Made by a program: the position numbers and the translations under genes
Shown here: in pieces, positions 1 to 11,131 of the stretch
How positions within the stretch are numbered: position 1 is the stretch's first letter
Layout: the number at the start of each line of letters is the position of its first letter
NCBI GenBank assembly: GCA_009823395.1
Contig: CM020501.1
Location: 20,668,361 to 20,732,360, forward strand
Length of the DNA: 64,000 bases
Source: Thamnaconus septentrionalis
Taxonomy: Eukaryota; Chordata; Actinopteri; Tetraodontiformes; Monacanthidae
Direction of reading: 5' to 3'
The notes under the pieces: generated by a model
Database searches by the model: none
The model's input: only the letters and a program-made list of their open reading frames with translations
Told to the model about the DNA's origin: nothing

Positions 1-344
1 ACTGAGACATCGGACTGCTGAATAACTGAGATGCTTCACATAGTTGTGGTTCTTCAGTCGGCGGGAGACGCCAGAACACAGTCGGGCCGGGAAGGCTGCT
101 CTCGGTGCCGCTGAGCAGAGGACTCCTCAGTCCTGAGTGCTTTGTTTTCTCACAAGACCGGCAACAAATGAAGAACTCATCCTCTCGTGTCTTCACCTCC
201 TGCTGGGCGATGATGTTCCACTGGTTGCACAGCAGCCACCGCCAGACTTCCAGTGTTAGAAGATTATAAAAAGTCTTGCATGGATTTAAGGCCCCTGCGT
301 CTTCATTTGTTTTCCCAATTGGAGCAGCCGCACAAAATGACTTC
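1..344 (-). CDS. possible partial exon, unidentified protein
   Basis: Read on the minus strand from 344 to the window edge, one frame stays open for 114 codons. It begins right after a TTTTAG that could be a splice acceptor. The middle part reads like ordinary protein sequence, with Trp-rich residues (LEVWRWLLCNQWNIIAQQE) followed by an acidic/basic stretch. A GAG|GTGAAG within it could be a donor, which would shorten the exon. I do not recognise the family. In human the genes beyond SERTAD2 are SLC1A4 and CEP68, so a neighbour of that block is possible, but this is only an inference from gene order. The open stretch stops almost exactly at the edge of the mobile element starting near 350, so it could also be a fragment cut by that insertion. 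Chance openness is not excluded. Confidence 0.3.
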
Positions 345-349
345 TAAAA

Positions 350-757
350 TATACAGAGTCAGCCAAAAATAATGTATTTACACACTTCAAGAAAAGAACG
401 TCTTGCTCAAATATTTAAGTACTCAATTTATTCAGACGTCACAAGATTAACACGCTTTACCTTTGACCGCTATTTTAATTACAAAAGGTGTTCAAAGTGG
501 TGGCCATCGGCTTCAGACATGTATGTGTACATGTGTGCGAACTAGCGCTTGGGAAAGGTTTGTTGCCTCAACCTTTATTGATGCTACATTCATGAGGGTA
601 ACGCTATCTGTTGGGAAAACATCGTACAACAGTACGGTGATATCCTAATTTGATCAAACTTCGAATGTGTATAGAAGTACTTACACATTAAATATTTATG
701 CAAGTTTTTCTTTTCCTGATGTGTGTACGCATTATTTCGGCTGACTCTATCTGTATA
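350..757. mobile_element. mariner-like short inverted-repeat element
   Basis: The left end (from 350) reads TATACAGAGTCAGCC then AAAAATAATG. The right end (to 757), reverse-complemented, reads TATACAGatagAGTCAGCC then GAAATAATG, so the two ends form inverted repeats of about 30 bp apart from a 4-base insert. Both continue into an ACACAC-containing stretch. The roughly 408-bp body has no intact transposase. TA-rich flanks fit a Tc1/mariner-type target, but no clean duplication can be assigned. It is best read as a non-autonomous deletion derivative. Confidence 0.6.
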
Positions 758-957
758 AATATATAATATACATATCTGGATGGCGAGGGCAGCCTCTTTA
801 GCCCTCTGTTTACAGCTTCCTGCTTTTGTGTGCCCTCAAACCCCTTGTGACATCACAAGGGGCTGCTGAGTTTTACAACCCATGGAATCACAACAGCAGC
901 TTGAATTATGTAACTGTGATTGGAGGTGCGGCTCGATCGACTGTAGAGATGGGGGGG

Positions 958-1028
958 TGGGACTGTTGCTGCTGCTGGTGGGAATGTTGCTGCTGCTGGT
1001 GGGAATGTTGCTGCTGCTGGTGGGAATG
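958..1028. repeat. 21-bp minisatellite, about 3 copies
   Basis: A 21-base unit (GGGAATGTTGCTGCTGCTGGT) is repeated about three times, with a variant copy at each edge. Open frames across it are low-complexity and show no protein family, so I treat it as non-coding. Nothing else gene-like is visible from 760 to 1440. Confidence 0.7.
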
Positions 1029-1439
1029 TTTCTGCCCTCCTCGGTGAAACACTCGCTGCTTCTCAGTTTACAGGAGGAGGCTTCTTGCACAGTGACCTCA
1101 TATTTAGCTGAGCTACGCAGCGGCGCCGTCAAATTCCTCACACTTCCAGTAGTAGGGGTCGCACGGCCTTCAAAATAAGGGCACGTAGGAAACTCCTTAA
1201 AATTTAAATTTGAGTTTACATTTTGTTTTAATTTGTTTCAGTTCTTTCAGTGCTAATGCTTCATATCTACTGATTTCAAACTTATTCAGGCAATCAGTAA
1301 AGTCTTGATGGTCCTGAAAACAAAAACAAAACATTTTTTGTGGTGCATTAGCAATAATTTCTAAATTCAATTTGTTTCTTATGATTCTAACTTCTTATAT
1401 TAAAACGACTTCCGGTTGTTATTTCGCTCTATTTTAAAT

Positions 1440-1442
1440 CAG

Positions 1443-1481
<39 letters not shown>

Positions 1482-1640
1482 GATTTTATTTGTATAGCGC
1501 TTAATCACAAGCAAAGACATCTCATCTCTTCTTTGTACAATCAGAGAAAAAAAAAACAGCTGGGCCCCCAGAGCAAAGTGTGACCGTGGCCAGGAAAAAC
1601 TCCCCTGGTGGAAGAAACCTATAGCAGATCCAGACTCCAG
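1440..1640 (+). repeat. SINE-like teleost repeat with (TCAA)n head
   Basis: A (TCAA)n tract (1440-1481) leads into TTTATTTGTATAGCGC, then a body containing TGTGACCGTGGCCAGGAAAA and a GGAAGAAACC end. This is a common fish interspersed-repeat signature. A diverged second copy lies at about 62505-62665, sharing the TTTATTTGTA(T/A)AGCGCT start, the GTGTGAC block and the GGAAAA..TCCC block. Confidence 0.6.
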
Positions 1641-1912
1641 CGGGCCGTCATCTGCCTATGACCTGTTGAGGTTTATTTTGAAGAATGAAACCACAGGGGA
1701 ACAATCTACAGGTTAGGATTAACAGCATACATTTTACATAATAAAATCTTTTCAGATATCAGATCTTTCTGACATGCTATTCAGTATTTTTTTTGGTGGG
1801 GGCGTAACAAAACAACGTACCAAGGCAAAAACGGAACTTCCTTAGTGCTTTTATTTTGACGGTCCCCACCAGAAGTGACTGGCGCCATTGCCCTAAACCG
1901 AGTTGACTCGTG

Positions 1913-1915
<3 letters not shown>

Positions 1916-2006
<91 letters not shown>

Positions 2007-2028
2007 GTCTCCTCCTCCTTGCTTCGCC

Positions 2029-2083
<55 letters not shown>
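1916..2083. repeat. adjacent (TC)n and (TG)n arrays
   Basis: A pure TC tract covers 1916-2004, and a pure TG tract covers 2031-2083, separated by 26 bases. They sit just upstream of the GC-rich region that probably contains the sertad2 promoter. Open frames here encode only Ser-Leu or Cys-Val runs and are not genes. Confidence 0.95.
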
Positions 2084-2084
<1 letters not shown>

Positions 2085-2430
2085 GAGGTCGGTGAACGCC
2101 GCCGAGGACCGAGGCAGCAGCAGCAGCAGCCGCTGTGGGCCGACGGTGGAGCAACGGCGGGCGACCTAACTGTCTCCTTCTCTCCTCGATGTCCGTCTCT
2201 TTCCTCCGGCCAGTGAGCCGCTCCGCACCCGGCCGAGCTGCCGGCACCCATGCCGCAGAGGAGACCCGGGACGGGACGCGCTTCATGTGGTGAGTTGACA
2301 GAAGCAGCCACCGAGTGACGAGGCGACGGTCTGACCGACCGTCCGACCGACCGACCGACCGACGCCGAGAGGCGGGCAGTTCCTACGGGCAGCCCCGGCC
2401 GGAGGAACCGTACTGGCCGTGGCCGTGAAC
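2085..2430 (+). promoter_or_regulatory. putative sertad2 promoter and non-coding first exon
   Basis: The stretch is GC- and CpG-rich compared with its surroundings, with a (GACC)n-type tract near 2331-2366. A good donor, CATGTG|GTGAGT, lies at 2289/2290 and would end a non-coding exon. The coding exon at 7814 is preceded by an acceptor (CTCCTCCAG at 7801-7809), so an upstream non-coding exon is required. The transcription start was not located; a second GC-rich patch at 2600-2850 is an alternative first exon. Confidence 0.4.
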
Positions 2431-3783
2431 CATCAACTTTCGAGATAAGATCTTTTTTTAAAAAGCCGCTACTTGTTTTTTTTTTTTTTCCGTTTATTTT
2501 TTGTTTCTTAACTCGTCACTTCTTCACCGTGACGCGATACCTCCTGCTTTTAATTTCTGTTTCATCCAATGCTTTCATTTTTTAAACGTGAACTCGGCTG
2601 GAGAAGCGCTGCGGCGACGTGTCGCAGCTTGTGTCCGTGTCGGGCGGCTGGTGGGCGGGCAGGTGGCGGAGCCAGCAGCCGGTGGCCTGGACGTCCCGGA
2701 GGGTGTGTGTGTGTGAGGAGGGAACAGCTGCTACTGCTACTGCTGCTGCTGCTGCTGCTGCTGGCCTCCCTGACAGCTTGTGGCTCCACAGCACTGATTT
2801 ACACACTCAGGGGAGCCGGTGGAACCGTCAGCCGTCACCCGAACCCATAGACAGGCAGCAGCCGCCTTATGTAACCGACTATTTATATGTGCCAGGGCGC
2901 TTTGAAAGAGGGAATCTGAAGTTTGAGCTCCGCCGACGGGGTCTACGATGTGAATTTGTGGCAGACACAGAGACAGAGAAATTTATGTTATATGTCTAGT
3001 AAACAGGATATAAATAAATTTACTCTCTCTCCTCCAGCTGATTATCAATGTTTGGCAATAATATCAGAGAGTGATGACAGGCTCCATTCATACCAGGCGG
3101 TTATACGATTTCTAAATGAAATCTCGGTAGTTGGGAAAGTTGGGTGTTTTTCAATGAGCTTCTATTTCAGATTATGTCATGCACAGAAACACCCTCCAGG
3201 CTCTGAGGTTGGTGCTTCTTCCTGTCACTGGTGCTTTAATGAAGGCTGAGAAACCCCACACACACAACAGACAGAGAGACAGACAGGCAGCCAGCCACTG
3301 GGGTCAAAGGTCAGCAGCCCGTGGCCTTCCTGCGCTCCACTGCCAGCTGACATACCGTCACTCTGCCGGCACCGTCAGAAATCTGTGCGTCGTTCCTTCA
3401 ACTCTTTGGAAGCGGTGAGCTTAGCATTAAAGGTGTCACCTGGCTAGATTGCTTTCAAGCTAGCTCCCCCCCCCTCCCCGTGTCGCGCTGTGTCTTCACA
3501 TGGGACTATTCAGTCAGACCCTCACTCTGAATAGTCAGCTCTGGATGTCAATCGCAGGTGCTGAATGTTTGGTTTCATTTTTCTTCTCTTTCACTTTAGA
3601 GAGAGAGTAATGGAAACTAAAGGTGCGTCGGCGGCTATCTTTACTGTGGGCAAGTTCAGAAATGCTGAAAAGTAGTTTTAACTCACGGTAGTGGGAGTCA
3701 TAGAGAGAGGCGACCTGGATTGAAACTGTTCGGTGGTGCTGATTCATTCACTGTGGTCCTTGAAGTCAATGACATGCACAAAA

Positions 3784-3980
3784 CAACTGAATGAGGTTTA
3801 TTGTGTCTTTATATATGATTATTAACATTTTATACCCTTGACTATTTTAGATGTTGTCTTTGTTCCTTGGTTCCTCCTTCCTCCGAAGGTCACCGAGGTG
3901 ACGTAGTGTGACTCGTTTGTATCAGCTGGTATCACGGAGGTTTCCCACCTGTCAGATTTTGACAGGTGGGAAACACCTCA
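3784..3980 (+). repeat. dispersed repeat, copy 1 (hairpin-bearing)
   Basis: Starts ACTGAATGAGGTTTATTG, followed by GATTATTAACATTTT and GACTATTTTAGATGT. The same order of blocks occurs at 14791-15360. Near its end are two perfect 14-base arms, TTTCCCACCTGTCA (3941-3954) and its complement (3960-3973), with loop GATTT. Confidence 0.5.
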
Positions 3981-4866
3981 ACATAAGACAATTTTCAGTT
4001 TAGGGTTAAACTGTTTTATAACAGAGCAAATGTTTATTTAGCTCGTCTACCTTTGATATATGCAATTTGGGCCATGGATTGTATAAATAATAGGTATTTC
4101 TTCTAAGCAACCTCAACCTGGTCAGATATAATTAAAATACCGAGAGGCCACCATTGAAAAAAAAAGTTAATACTGTAGGCCTGACACTTTAAACCCGTCA
4201 TTTCCATTGTACACACCTTTAAACCTTTATAATAAAACCCATTCAGAGGCACCTTTAAAATAAAAGTTAGTTTCTTTGACTAACTTCATTTTCAGTTTAC
4301 AACACAATTCTTCTTTTTTTTTTTTTTTAACCAACTCAAATGTCAACAATCAACCCAGGGTGCACACACCTGTCTAAGCTGGCAAGGAAGGACAAAAACA
4401 GTATCTACAATCAAATAAATAGGTGCCGGTCTGTACCACTGGTTGTGCTCAAGGGGAACAAAAACACAGTGGTCACATCATTCTCAATAAAGCAGAAAAA
4501 TATAAAGTGGTCAGTACCTTATGATGTCCTCCAGAGATGCTAACAGCTCGCGGCTGTCTGTCCTTTTGTGCATGCACACGCACACAAATTGTTTCCAGCC
4601 CTCCTGCCCTAGCATTTCTCTAGAAACATACGTGTCTAGCATAAACACAAGTGAAATTAAATAAGGCGTAGGCAGTTTCAACATTTTTGATATTCATTTT
4701 TTTTTAACCCATGAAGTTCAGCATTAGTTTAGTGCACAATGAAAAACATTAATTTGAATATGTTAACCCTTTTTTCCTATTTCTCCATATATTTATCAAT
4801 TTATTAACATTTTCCCTGGACTACCTTTGGTTTGTGCTTCATCCTTAGTGATGATGCGCCACTGGA

Positions 4867-4951
<85 letters not shown>

Positions 4952-5869
4952 CGATTCCCATGGATGTATTATAAGAAGTGGTTACTGGACTCGCAATATG
5001 GCGGCACGGCAATTCCCCCCTCCCTAGCCTCCCTAGTGGCCATTCCAGGTGCTGCAGGGAACCAAAAAGCATTTTTCCCCATTTAATTAGACAATAAAAA
5101 GAGTCATACCTGCTGCTAAGTCTCGGCTCGTTCTGATTGGCTGATGGGTCCTGGTGTATAAAGTTTGTTACAGAGGCATCATGACAAATGACACCACTGC
5201 GCTACACACTCTACGGGGCCGCACAGCGCCAAACTCAAAAACCTTTCCGGCGTGTGCGCTGGGTGAGCATCTACATTGAAATGAACGGGAGGCCGTATTG
5301 GAACCCGGGCGCTTGTCTCTTCCAAATTCGGTTCCTTGGTGTCTTTTTAAACACTGACACCGGAGAAACAATGTCAGTTTCCTTTCAAGCCTTTCCTGGA
5401 ACGACTGAAAAAAGTCATTTCTGCTGCGTCTCACGAGGAGAAGCGTTGATTTAATCCATCGATTGTGCCGTGAGACAACTGCTGCCAACACACAAACTTG
5501 ACTTGGAAGCAGGTCAGTCGGCCGGCGACGTGTTGCTGCATGTCGAGCTGCAGGTGTGCGCACGCGCGTGCACAGGCGCACACACTCACACACACATGCT
5601 GGACAAACAGCAACTCAGAGGCCAAAGACTGAAGTCTGGTTTTTGCAAATCTGGGACGATCGGCCGCGTCCACGCCTGAAAAAACAAACAAGAACGTGAA
5701 TCTAAAAAGAAATAACTGCGCCCCCCCCGCCCCCAACGGTAACGTGGAGAAGAGCACGAAGTGATCCAGTGAAGGAGTCATTGCTCTGGGGGGGTCACAG
5801 ATGGTTGGAGTGATGTCGCTCCAGACGTGGAATTTTTGGACTTCTGTCTAGTGCAGTAGTAGCAGTAGC

Positions 5870-5913
<44 letters not shown>

Positions 5914-6265
5914 CGGAACAGGTCAGCTGGTCATGGGGTCAGTCGGCTGGTCATGTGACTTTGGAGTCATGTGACCAGGCACGGCCTGCAGCCTCCCAGG
6001 TCTGCGTTGCTGTGAGCAGCAGTGTGAGCTGCTGAAACACAACACCGCAACTCTCACAGTTTACTCAGTGGAAAGGTATGTGAGTGTGAGTGTGTGTGTG
6101 TGTGTGTTTATACACACACACACACTCACACACACATACACAGAGTCTTGTACAACCTCAGGGAACAAAGACAATGTTTTAGCCACCAGTGCAGCGTTTC
6201 TGAGACTATTTTTGAATCTTTACCTCATCCTGAGACAGCTGCCGGCCTGGAGGGGAGGCTGTGTG

Positions 6266-6325
<60 letters not shown>

Positions 6326-6968
6326 GGGCTGGCGGTTGGGGTCCTGTTCAGCTGAGTGTCTCCAGAACGTCCACAGATTCTCTCTCTATATATTTCTCAC
6401 TCATTCTCTCTCTCTCTCTCTCCCTCCCCCTCTCTGTTCTTATGTCTCTCGCCCATCACCTCTGCACCTCCTCCTATTGGGGTGTCAGAGCAGGAGGCCC
6501 CACCGAGGGGCCCCGCTGGAGGAGTGTGTGTGTGTCTGTGTGTGTGTGTGCGCCTGTTAGCCAGGGGTCACAGGGTCAACCCCTCGTTCAGCCAATCAGA
6601 TGGTCCCAGTCTGCTCCACAGTGTTTTTTTCCCCCCGATGTTTCTCCGTCATTAGAACCTTTAAAATCGCAGCAAAACAGAAGGGAAAAAAACCAAACAT
6701 TGGCAGCTTCTGATCTCCAGCAGTGACCTCAAGGTCACCGGGTCGTGAGGTCACTGGGGGACGATACCTGCAGCTTAGGCGTCTTTGTGATTTCTCATGA
6801 GTTTGTGGATTGTTGTTTAAAAAGAAAAAGTCTAAAAACAAGATTTGAAGATGCTGAGAGCTGGAGGCCCCGTCTGCTCATAGAATTACTGCCAACTAGT
6901 GGCCTGGTGTAGTTACTGCAGCCACCTCAGTGTGTGGATCAGACCAGGGGAACTGTGAATGTCAAAAC

Positions 6969-7190
6969 CAGTGTGCCTCAACTGCTGCGTCGTGACCAAA
7001 AAGTGGGTCACGACTTTGTGAGTAGTTTACTTTTTTTTTTAAAAGTATTTTAAACTATATATATTTACAGAGAAAATGATGCATTTATTTTGCAGGACAC
7101 AATTCAATCCCATAATTTCAATAATGTATTCACCAAATATGGTAGAAAGTGGGCTAATGTATTTATTTTTGTGGAAATTTTTTTGGCTGC
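6969..7190 (+). mobile_element. truncated hAT-type element
   Basis: It begins CAGTGTGCCTCAACTGCTG and shares blocks with the complete element at 43247-43563: AAAAGTGG, CATTTATTTTGCAGGACA, an AATTCAATC stretch, and GTATTTATTTTTGTGGAA. The right inverted terminus is not visible, so this is a 5' fragment of the same family. Confidence 0.5.
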
Positions 7191-7408
7191 GACTTAATGA
7201 CTCAACTAAAATTCCCAAGAGGAATTTCTGTTTGTAGTAGGTAGACTAGTTGTTTATTTTTTTGTTTTGTTTTATTTAGATTTTCACTCTCACTGAACAC
7301 GACAGGAAAAAATGCCATCTCGTTGTTTGGATGCAGTTTAGATGAACAGTGGTAACAAGGGGGCGGTCACCAGGAACTGTTCCCAGTTGAAATAGTTGTC
7401 TGACAGGA

Positions 7409-7445
<37 letters not shown>

Positions 7446-7535
7446 AAGTCGCCTGTTTCCTGTCTTTTGTCGACGTTTGTAGTCAGAAGGTGTCGGGCTC
7501 CCACCAGTCAGCTGACGGCAGCTCAGCACACACAC

Positions 7536-7572
<37 letters not shown>

Positions 7573-7813
7573 CAGTCATGTGACATCTTTTCATTCGCTC
7601 GGCCGTCAGTGCGGGAGTGAGAGAGGGGTGGAGGCAGGGAAGTGACCTCTGATCTAGAGTCAACATGTGAAACGTCAACTGTGTTTGTTTCGCTGCATTT
7701 CTGGGACCTCCTGAACAGAAACGCTCCTCCCGCTGTGGGGACCTCTGGTGGCCGTGGACGGCGCCGTATGCTGAGGTGATTGTGTGAGCTGTTTCTGTGT
7801 CTCCTCCAGATCT

Positions 7814-8739
7814 ATGTGGGCTCACGGGCTGAAGCGGAAGCTGGACCAAGATGGCGAGGAGGAAGATGGCGGCGCCGCCCCTCCCCCCCGTCCCTCTCCT
7901 CCCCCGCCCCCCCCGCCGCCGCCGCCCTACGGCCTCCAGCGCCAGCTGGTCCTCAACATGTCGCTGCTGAAGCTCTACGGGTCGCCCGGCAGTGGCGGCG
8001 TCGGCGCCGACCTCGGCCTGCAGCGCCGCGTCCTCATCAACAACGTCGTCCGCCGCATCCACGACGACTTCCGGCGGGAGGGAGAAGGGGGGGTCGGCCC
8101 CGCCCTCTTCTTCTCCACTGCCGCCGCGGCTCCGCCCGCCATGGACGACGCCTTCTCCTGCCTGACTCCAGCCTCGCTGCTGGAGGACGACCTGCCCGTG
8201 TTCTTCACCCTGCCCCTCTCCCCCTCCTCTCCATCCCCCGCCCACTCGCAGCTCCTCCCCCAGGGCCCACCCAGGCCGCCGCCCACCTCGCCGTCGGCCA
8301 ATGACAGCTTCTCGTCGGCGCTGGAGGAGATCGAGGAGCTCGGCCCTCCTCCTCCTCCTCCTCCTCCTGCTGCTGCTGCCTGGTGTTCGACGTGGTCATG
8401 AAGGAGGAGAGGCGGAGCCAACAGGCCCCTCCCCCGGCCGCTCCCCCTGCCCTGGCACCTCCCCAGCCCCCCTCCACGTCCTTCCTGACCGACTTTGCTC
8501 TGGACGACGCCCTCTTCACCGACATCGACACCTCCATGTATGACCTCTGCCCCCCCGGCCTCCCGCCCTCGCCGTTCCCGCCGCTGCCACCGGGGGCGCC
8601 GCCATCCAAGCTGACGGCTGAGGACCTGGTGCGGAGCGTCTCCGGGTTCGGCCCGGTGGGGGCGGGGCCTCAGAACCAGCCGCTGAGGATGGACCTGACG
8701 GAGCTGGACCACATCATGGAGGTGCTGGTGGGCAGCTGA
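7814..8739 (+). CDS. sertad2: SERTA domain protein, SERTAD2-like (frame broken)
   Basis: SERTAD/TRIP-Br proteins are nuclear co-regulators that bind E2F/DP and PHD-bromodomain proteins. The coding exon follows a CTCCTCCAG acceptor, and ATG 7814 gives MWAHGLKRKLDQ, the family start with a KRKL cyclin-binding-type motif. A Pro-rich linker is followed by the SERTA core (residues ~38-84: LQRQLVLNMSLLKLY, then VLINNVVRRIHDDF). An LTPASLLEDDLP motif follows. The end, ELDHIMEVLVGS, matches SERTAD2 and SERTAD3. Total length, about 308 codons, equals human SERTAD2. The reading frame changes once within 8343-8382, in a (CTC)n(CTG)n tract; upstream frame 7814+3k ends at 8401, and downstream resumes at 8383 through TGA 8739. 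This needs a 1-base loss or 2-base gain, so it is either an assembly error or a real disruption. It is convergent with aftph, as in human. Confidence 0.88.
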
Positions 8740-9379
8740 GACGAGGAGGGGAGGGAGGGGCTGGCAGCAGGAGGGGGTGTGGCCTCATTCTAGACAATCA
8801 GACTCCTCCTGTCAGGCAGGGGGCGCTGTTCTCCCCCCTTCAAGCCCTGTTGTGACCTCTTTTTAAAGGAGCGGCGCCATCTGTGCACTGACAACTACCG
8901 GCCACTGGGAGGCGCCGGTCCAGTGACATTATCCTGGTGAAGCTCTGCCTTCAATAGCTGTCCAGAAACAGACACAGAAACAGAAACAAACCTCCAGAGA
9001 CTTTTTACTGCATGTTTTTTTTTTTTTTTTTTTAAATCAAATGTGTTTATGGATAAAAAACACAAAACAAAACCAACTCAGTGCCTTTGGAAACCTCCGG
9101 AGATGCAGTCGGTGTGAGTGAGAACTCTCAAAGATTCTAAAGGTGTGAATGTCTTTTTCTATTTGCGAGTGCTCGTTTGTGTGTGTATGTGTGATCGATC
9201 CTTGAAATGCAACCGGCGATTCTTTCGGCTTCTTCAGAGACCAAAAAAACCCCAAAACTGTCCTCTTAGGACGGCTGCCGAGACGTGATTGGTTGGGTCA
9301 AACCAGTGGGCGGAGATTCCATTGAATTTGTGATAATTTGCTTTAGCATTTTAGGCCGCTGGTTTGTTCAGTTAGCGCA

Positions 9380-9480
9380 CTGCTGAAGTGAAGCTTTTGA
9401 AGGCAGGGTGACACCCTGGACAAGTCGCCAATTCATTGCAGGGCCACGTAGAAAGACAAACAACCAACACACGCGTGTAT

Positions 9481-9549
<69 letters not shown>

Positions 9550-9722
9550 TTTAGAGTTTCCAATTCACCTCACCTGAATGTTTTTGGACTGTGGGTGGAA
9601 GCCGCAGAACCCGGACAGTATCCACGCAGACACAGGAAGAACATGCAAACTCCACACAGAATTGAACCAGCATTTTTCTTGCTGTGAGGCGACAAGCTAA
9701 CTCCTGCACCACGGTGTCGCCC
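9380..9722 (-). mobile_element. tRNA-derived SINE interrupted by (CA)n
   Basis: Read from 9722 on the minus strand it has an A-box-like GTGGTGCAGGAGTTAGC, the CGCCTCACAGCAAGAA block, and a B-box-like TGGTTCAATTC. It then has GGAGTTTGCATGTTCTTCC and TCCAAAAACATTCAGG. This is the arrangement of a widespread fish tRNA-derived SINE. A pure (CA)n array at 9482-9547 splits the tail. Confidence 0.7.
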
Positions 9723-10756
9723 AACATGAAATTTCACTTTTGTTGTCATCTATGTTCAATAATACAATAACACAAAACGGTTTGTTTTTTGCCTTTTGCC
9801 TTTTGTCGTGATTCTGGCTCATAGTATCAGTGTCAGGTCCGAGACTCCGCCCTCAGAGAATCCAACAAACTGACGACCTCTCCGCCCCGGAACTCCTTGG
9901 ACTTGTCAGAAGGAAAAAAAAAATTGATTCAAATTGCGAAGTTTCTGTGTTTTTACTGAAAGAAAAACCACAAAGAAAATCAGAAACGGAAGAGATTTAA
10001 CGATGGTGACGATGGAAAGAAGCCATGCAATTACATTTTGTGTTATTCTATTTTTTTGTGTGTGTTTTACAAAAAACGTTCCTCTTTCCAAAGAAGTCCG
10101 ACAGGTTGCAGGTTGTCATAGTTTTTTCGACTTCAACTTTCTGGAATCTTTGAGATGAATTTAACCCTGAAACGCACTTTGCTCTCGGGTTAAATTGTAT
10201 GTTTTTTCTTCTTCCAGAGTTTTTTTTTTTGCTTTATCGCGACATCTGAAGTGTTTGCTTTGACCTGAATAACACACAACTCTGAATTATTTATTGTCGC
10301 CGCCGTTGTGTGTACTCCAACTCCAGGTGCTAACAATGGAAAAAAAATAATTTTGAGTAAATTTCAAGAGTCCTTTCACTCAAGCTGGAAACGTCTTCAG
10401 TCGGATGTCGCTGTTGTCGTTTTGTCGTGCTGTGTAATTTATTTCAGCGATGCAGGCGGCCGTCCTTGTTTACAGCGAGACTTTACATCTCTTAAAAAAA
10501 AAAAGTTCTAAATCTTAAAACAAGAAAAATGTAAACCCGCAATATCTTCCAGATTAATGAGCCCCGTCTTCACCTGCTGGACAGATGATGCAACAGCAGG
10601 TTCATGTCAACATTCTTCAGTCAAAAAGACTTTTCTGTCTCTTATAAATTGCTTCTGTCTTTGGCATTACTTCTTGCTTTCTAATTTAAAAAGAGATTAT
10701 TTTTATTTTAGCATAAACAAAATATATGTTGGGCTACTTTACCTCGGTGTCAGTTT

Positions 10757-10788
<32 letters not shown>

Positions 10789-11024
10789 TTTTAAACGGCT
10801 GTTTCGAGTCCCGCTGAGTGGTTTCTCATCTTTCCATCCACAGAATCAACTTTTGGAAAAAAAACAAAACAAAAAGAAAACCCGATGTGAACTGATGTCT
10901 GTTTTGAATGAAATGATGAACTTCCAACCGTTCACATCAATCTGTGCCTTGTTCAAATGTTTTTGGGTTTGTTTGTTTGTTTTTTTTGCAATGTGTAAAA
11001 TGAGGATTCAGCGTCACTTTTTAC

Positions 11025-11030
11025 ATTAAA
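11025..11030 (+). terminator. candidate poly(A) signal of sertad2
   Basis: ATTAAA in AT-rich sequence about 2.3 kb after the sertad2 stop codon. The usual AATAAA was not noticed nearer to the stop. Confidence 0.35.
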
Positions 11031-11125
11031 TTTTAAAAATGTGAACTGAAATGTGCTTGCAATTCAGCCGGCGGTCGGCATCAGAAAAAGAAGAAAAAAC
11101 AGACGCCGGCGGAGAAGATAGCTAT

Positions 11126-11131
11126 TTTAAT
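11126..11131 (-). terminator. candidate poly(A) signal of aftph
   Basis: On the minus strand this reads ATTAAA, about 1.6 kb beyond the aftph stop codon. It lies only about 96 bases from the opposing sertad2 candidate. Confidence 0.35.

Larger units (their letters stand above)
2431..7800. other. sertad2 5' intron: repeats, no gene seen
   Basis: No protein-coding exon could be supported here. It contains a repeat copy at 3784-3980 with a perfect hairpin, (CA)n at 4869-4947, (AGT)n at 5865-5912, (GT)n at 6269-6322, (GT)n and (CA)n around 7411-7568, and part of a hAT element at 6969-7190. The remainder looks like ordinary intron. Confidence 0.6.
8740..11050 (+). other. sertad2 3' UTR region
   Basis: No coding sequence is seen. 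The stretch contains poly-T runs, a SINE on the opposite strand (9380-9722) and a (TA)n tract near 10764. AT-rich sequence continues to a candidate ATTAAA at 11025. Assigning the whole stretch to one transcript is an inference. Confidence 0.45.

Noticed and set aside
5150..5460. Possible coding or repeat block with TTGAAATGAACGGGAGGC
   Set aside because: It has the feel of a dispersed repeat but I could not define ends, copies or a protein.
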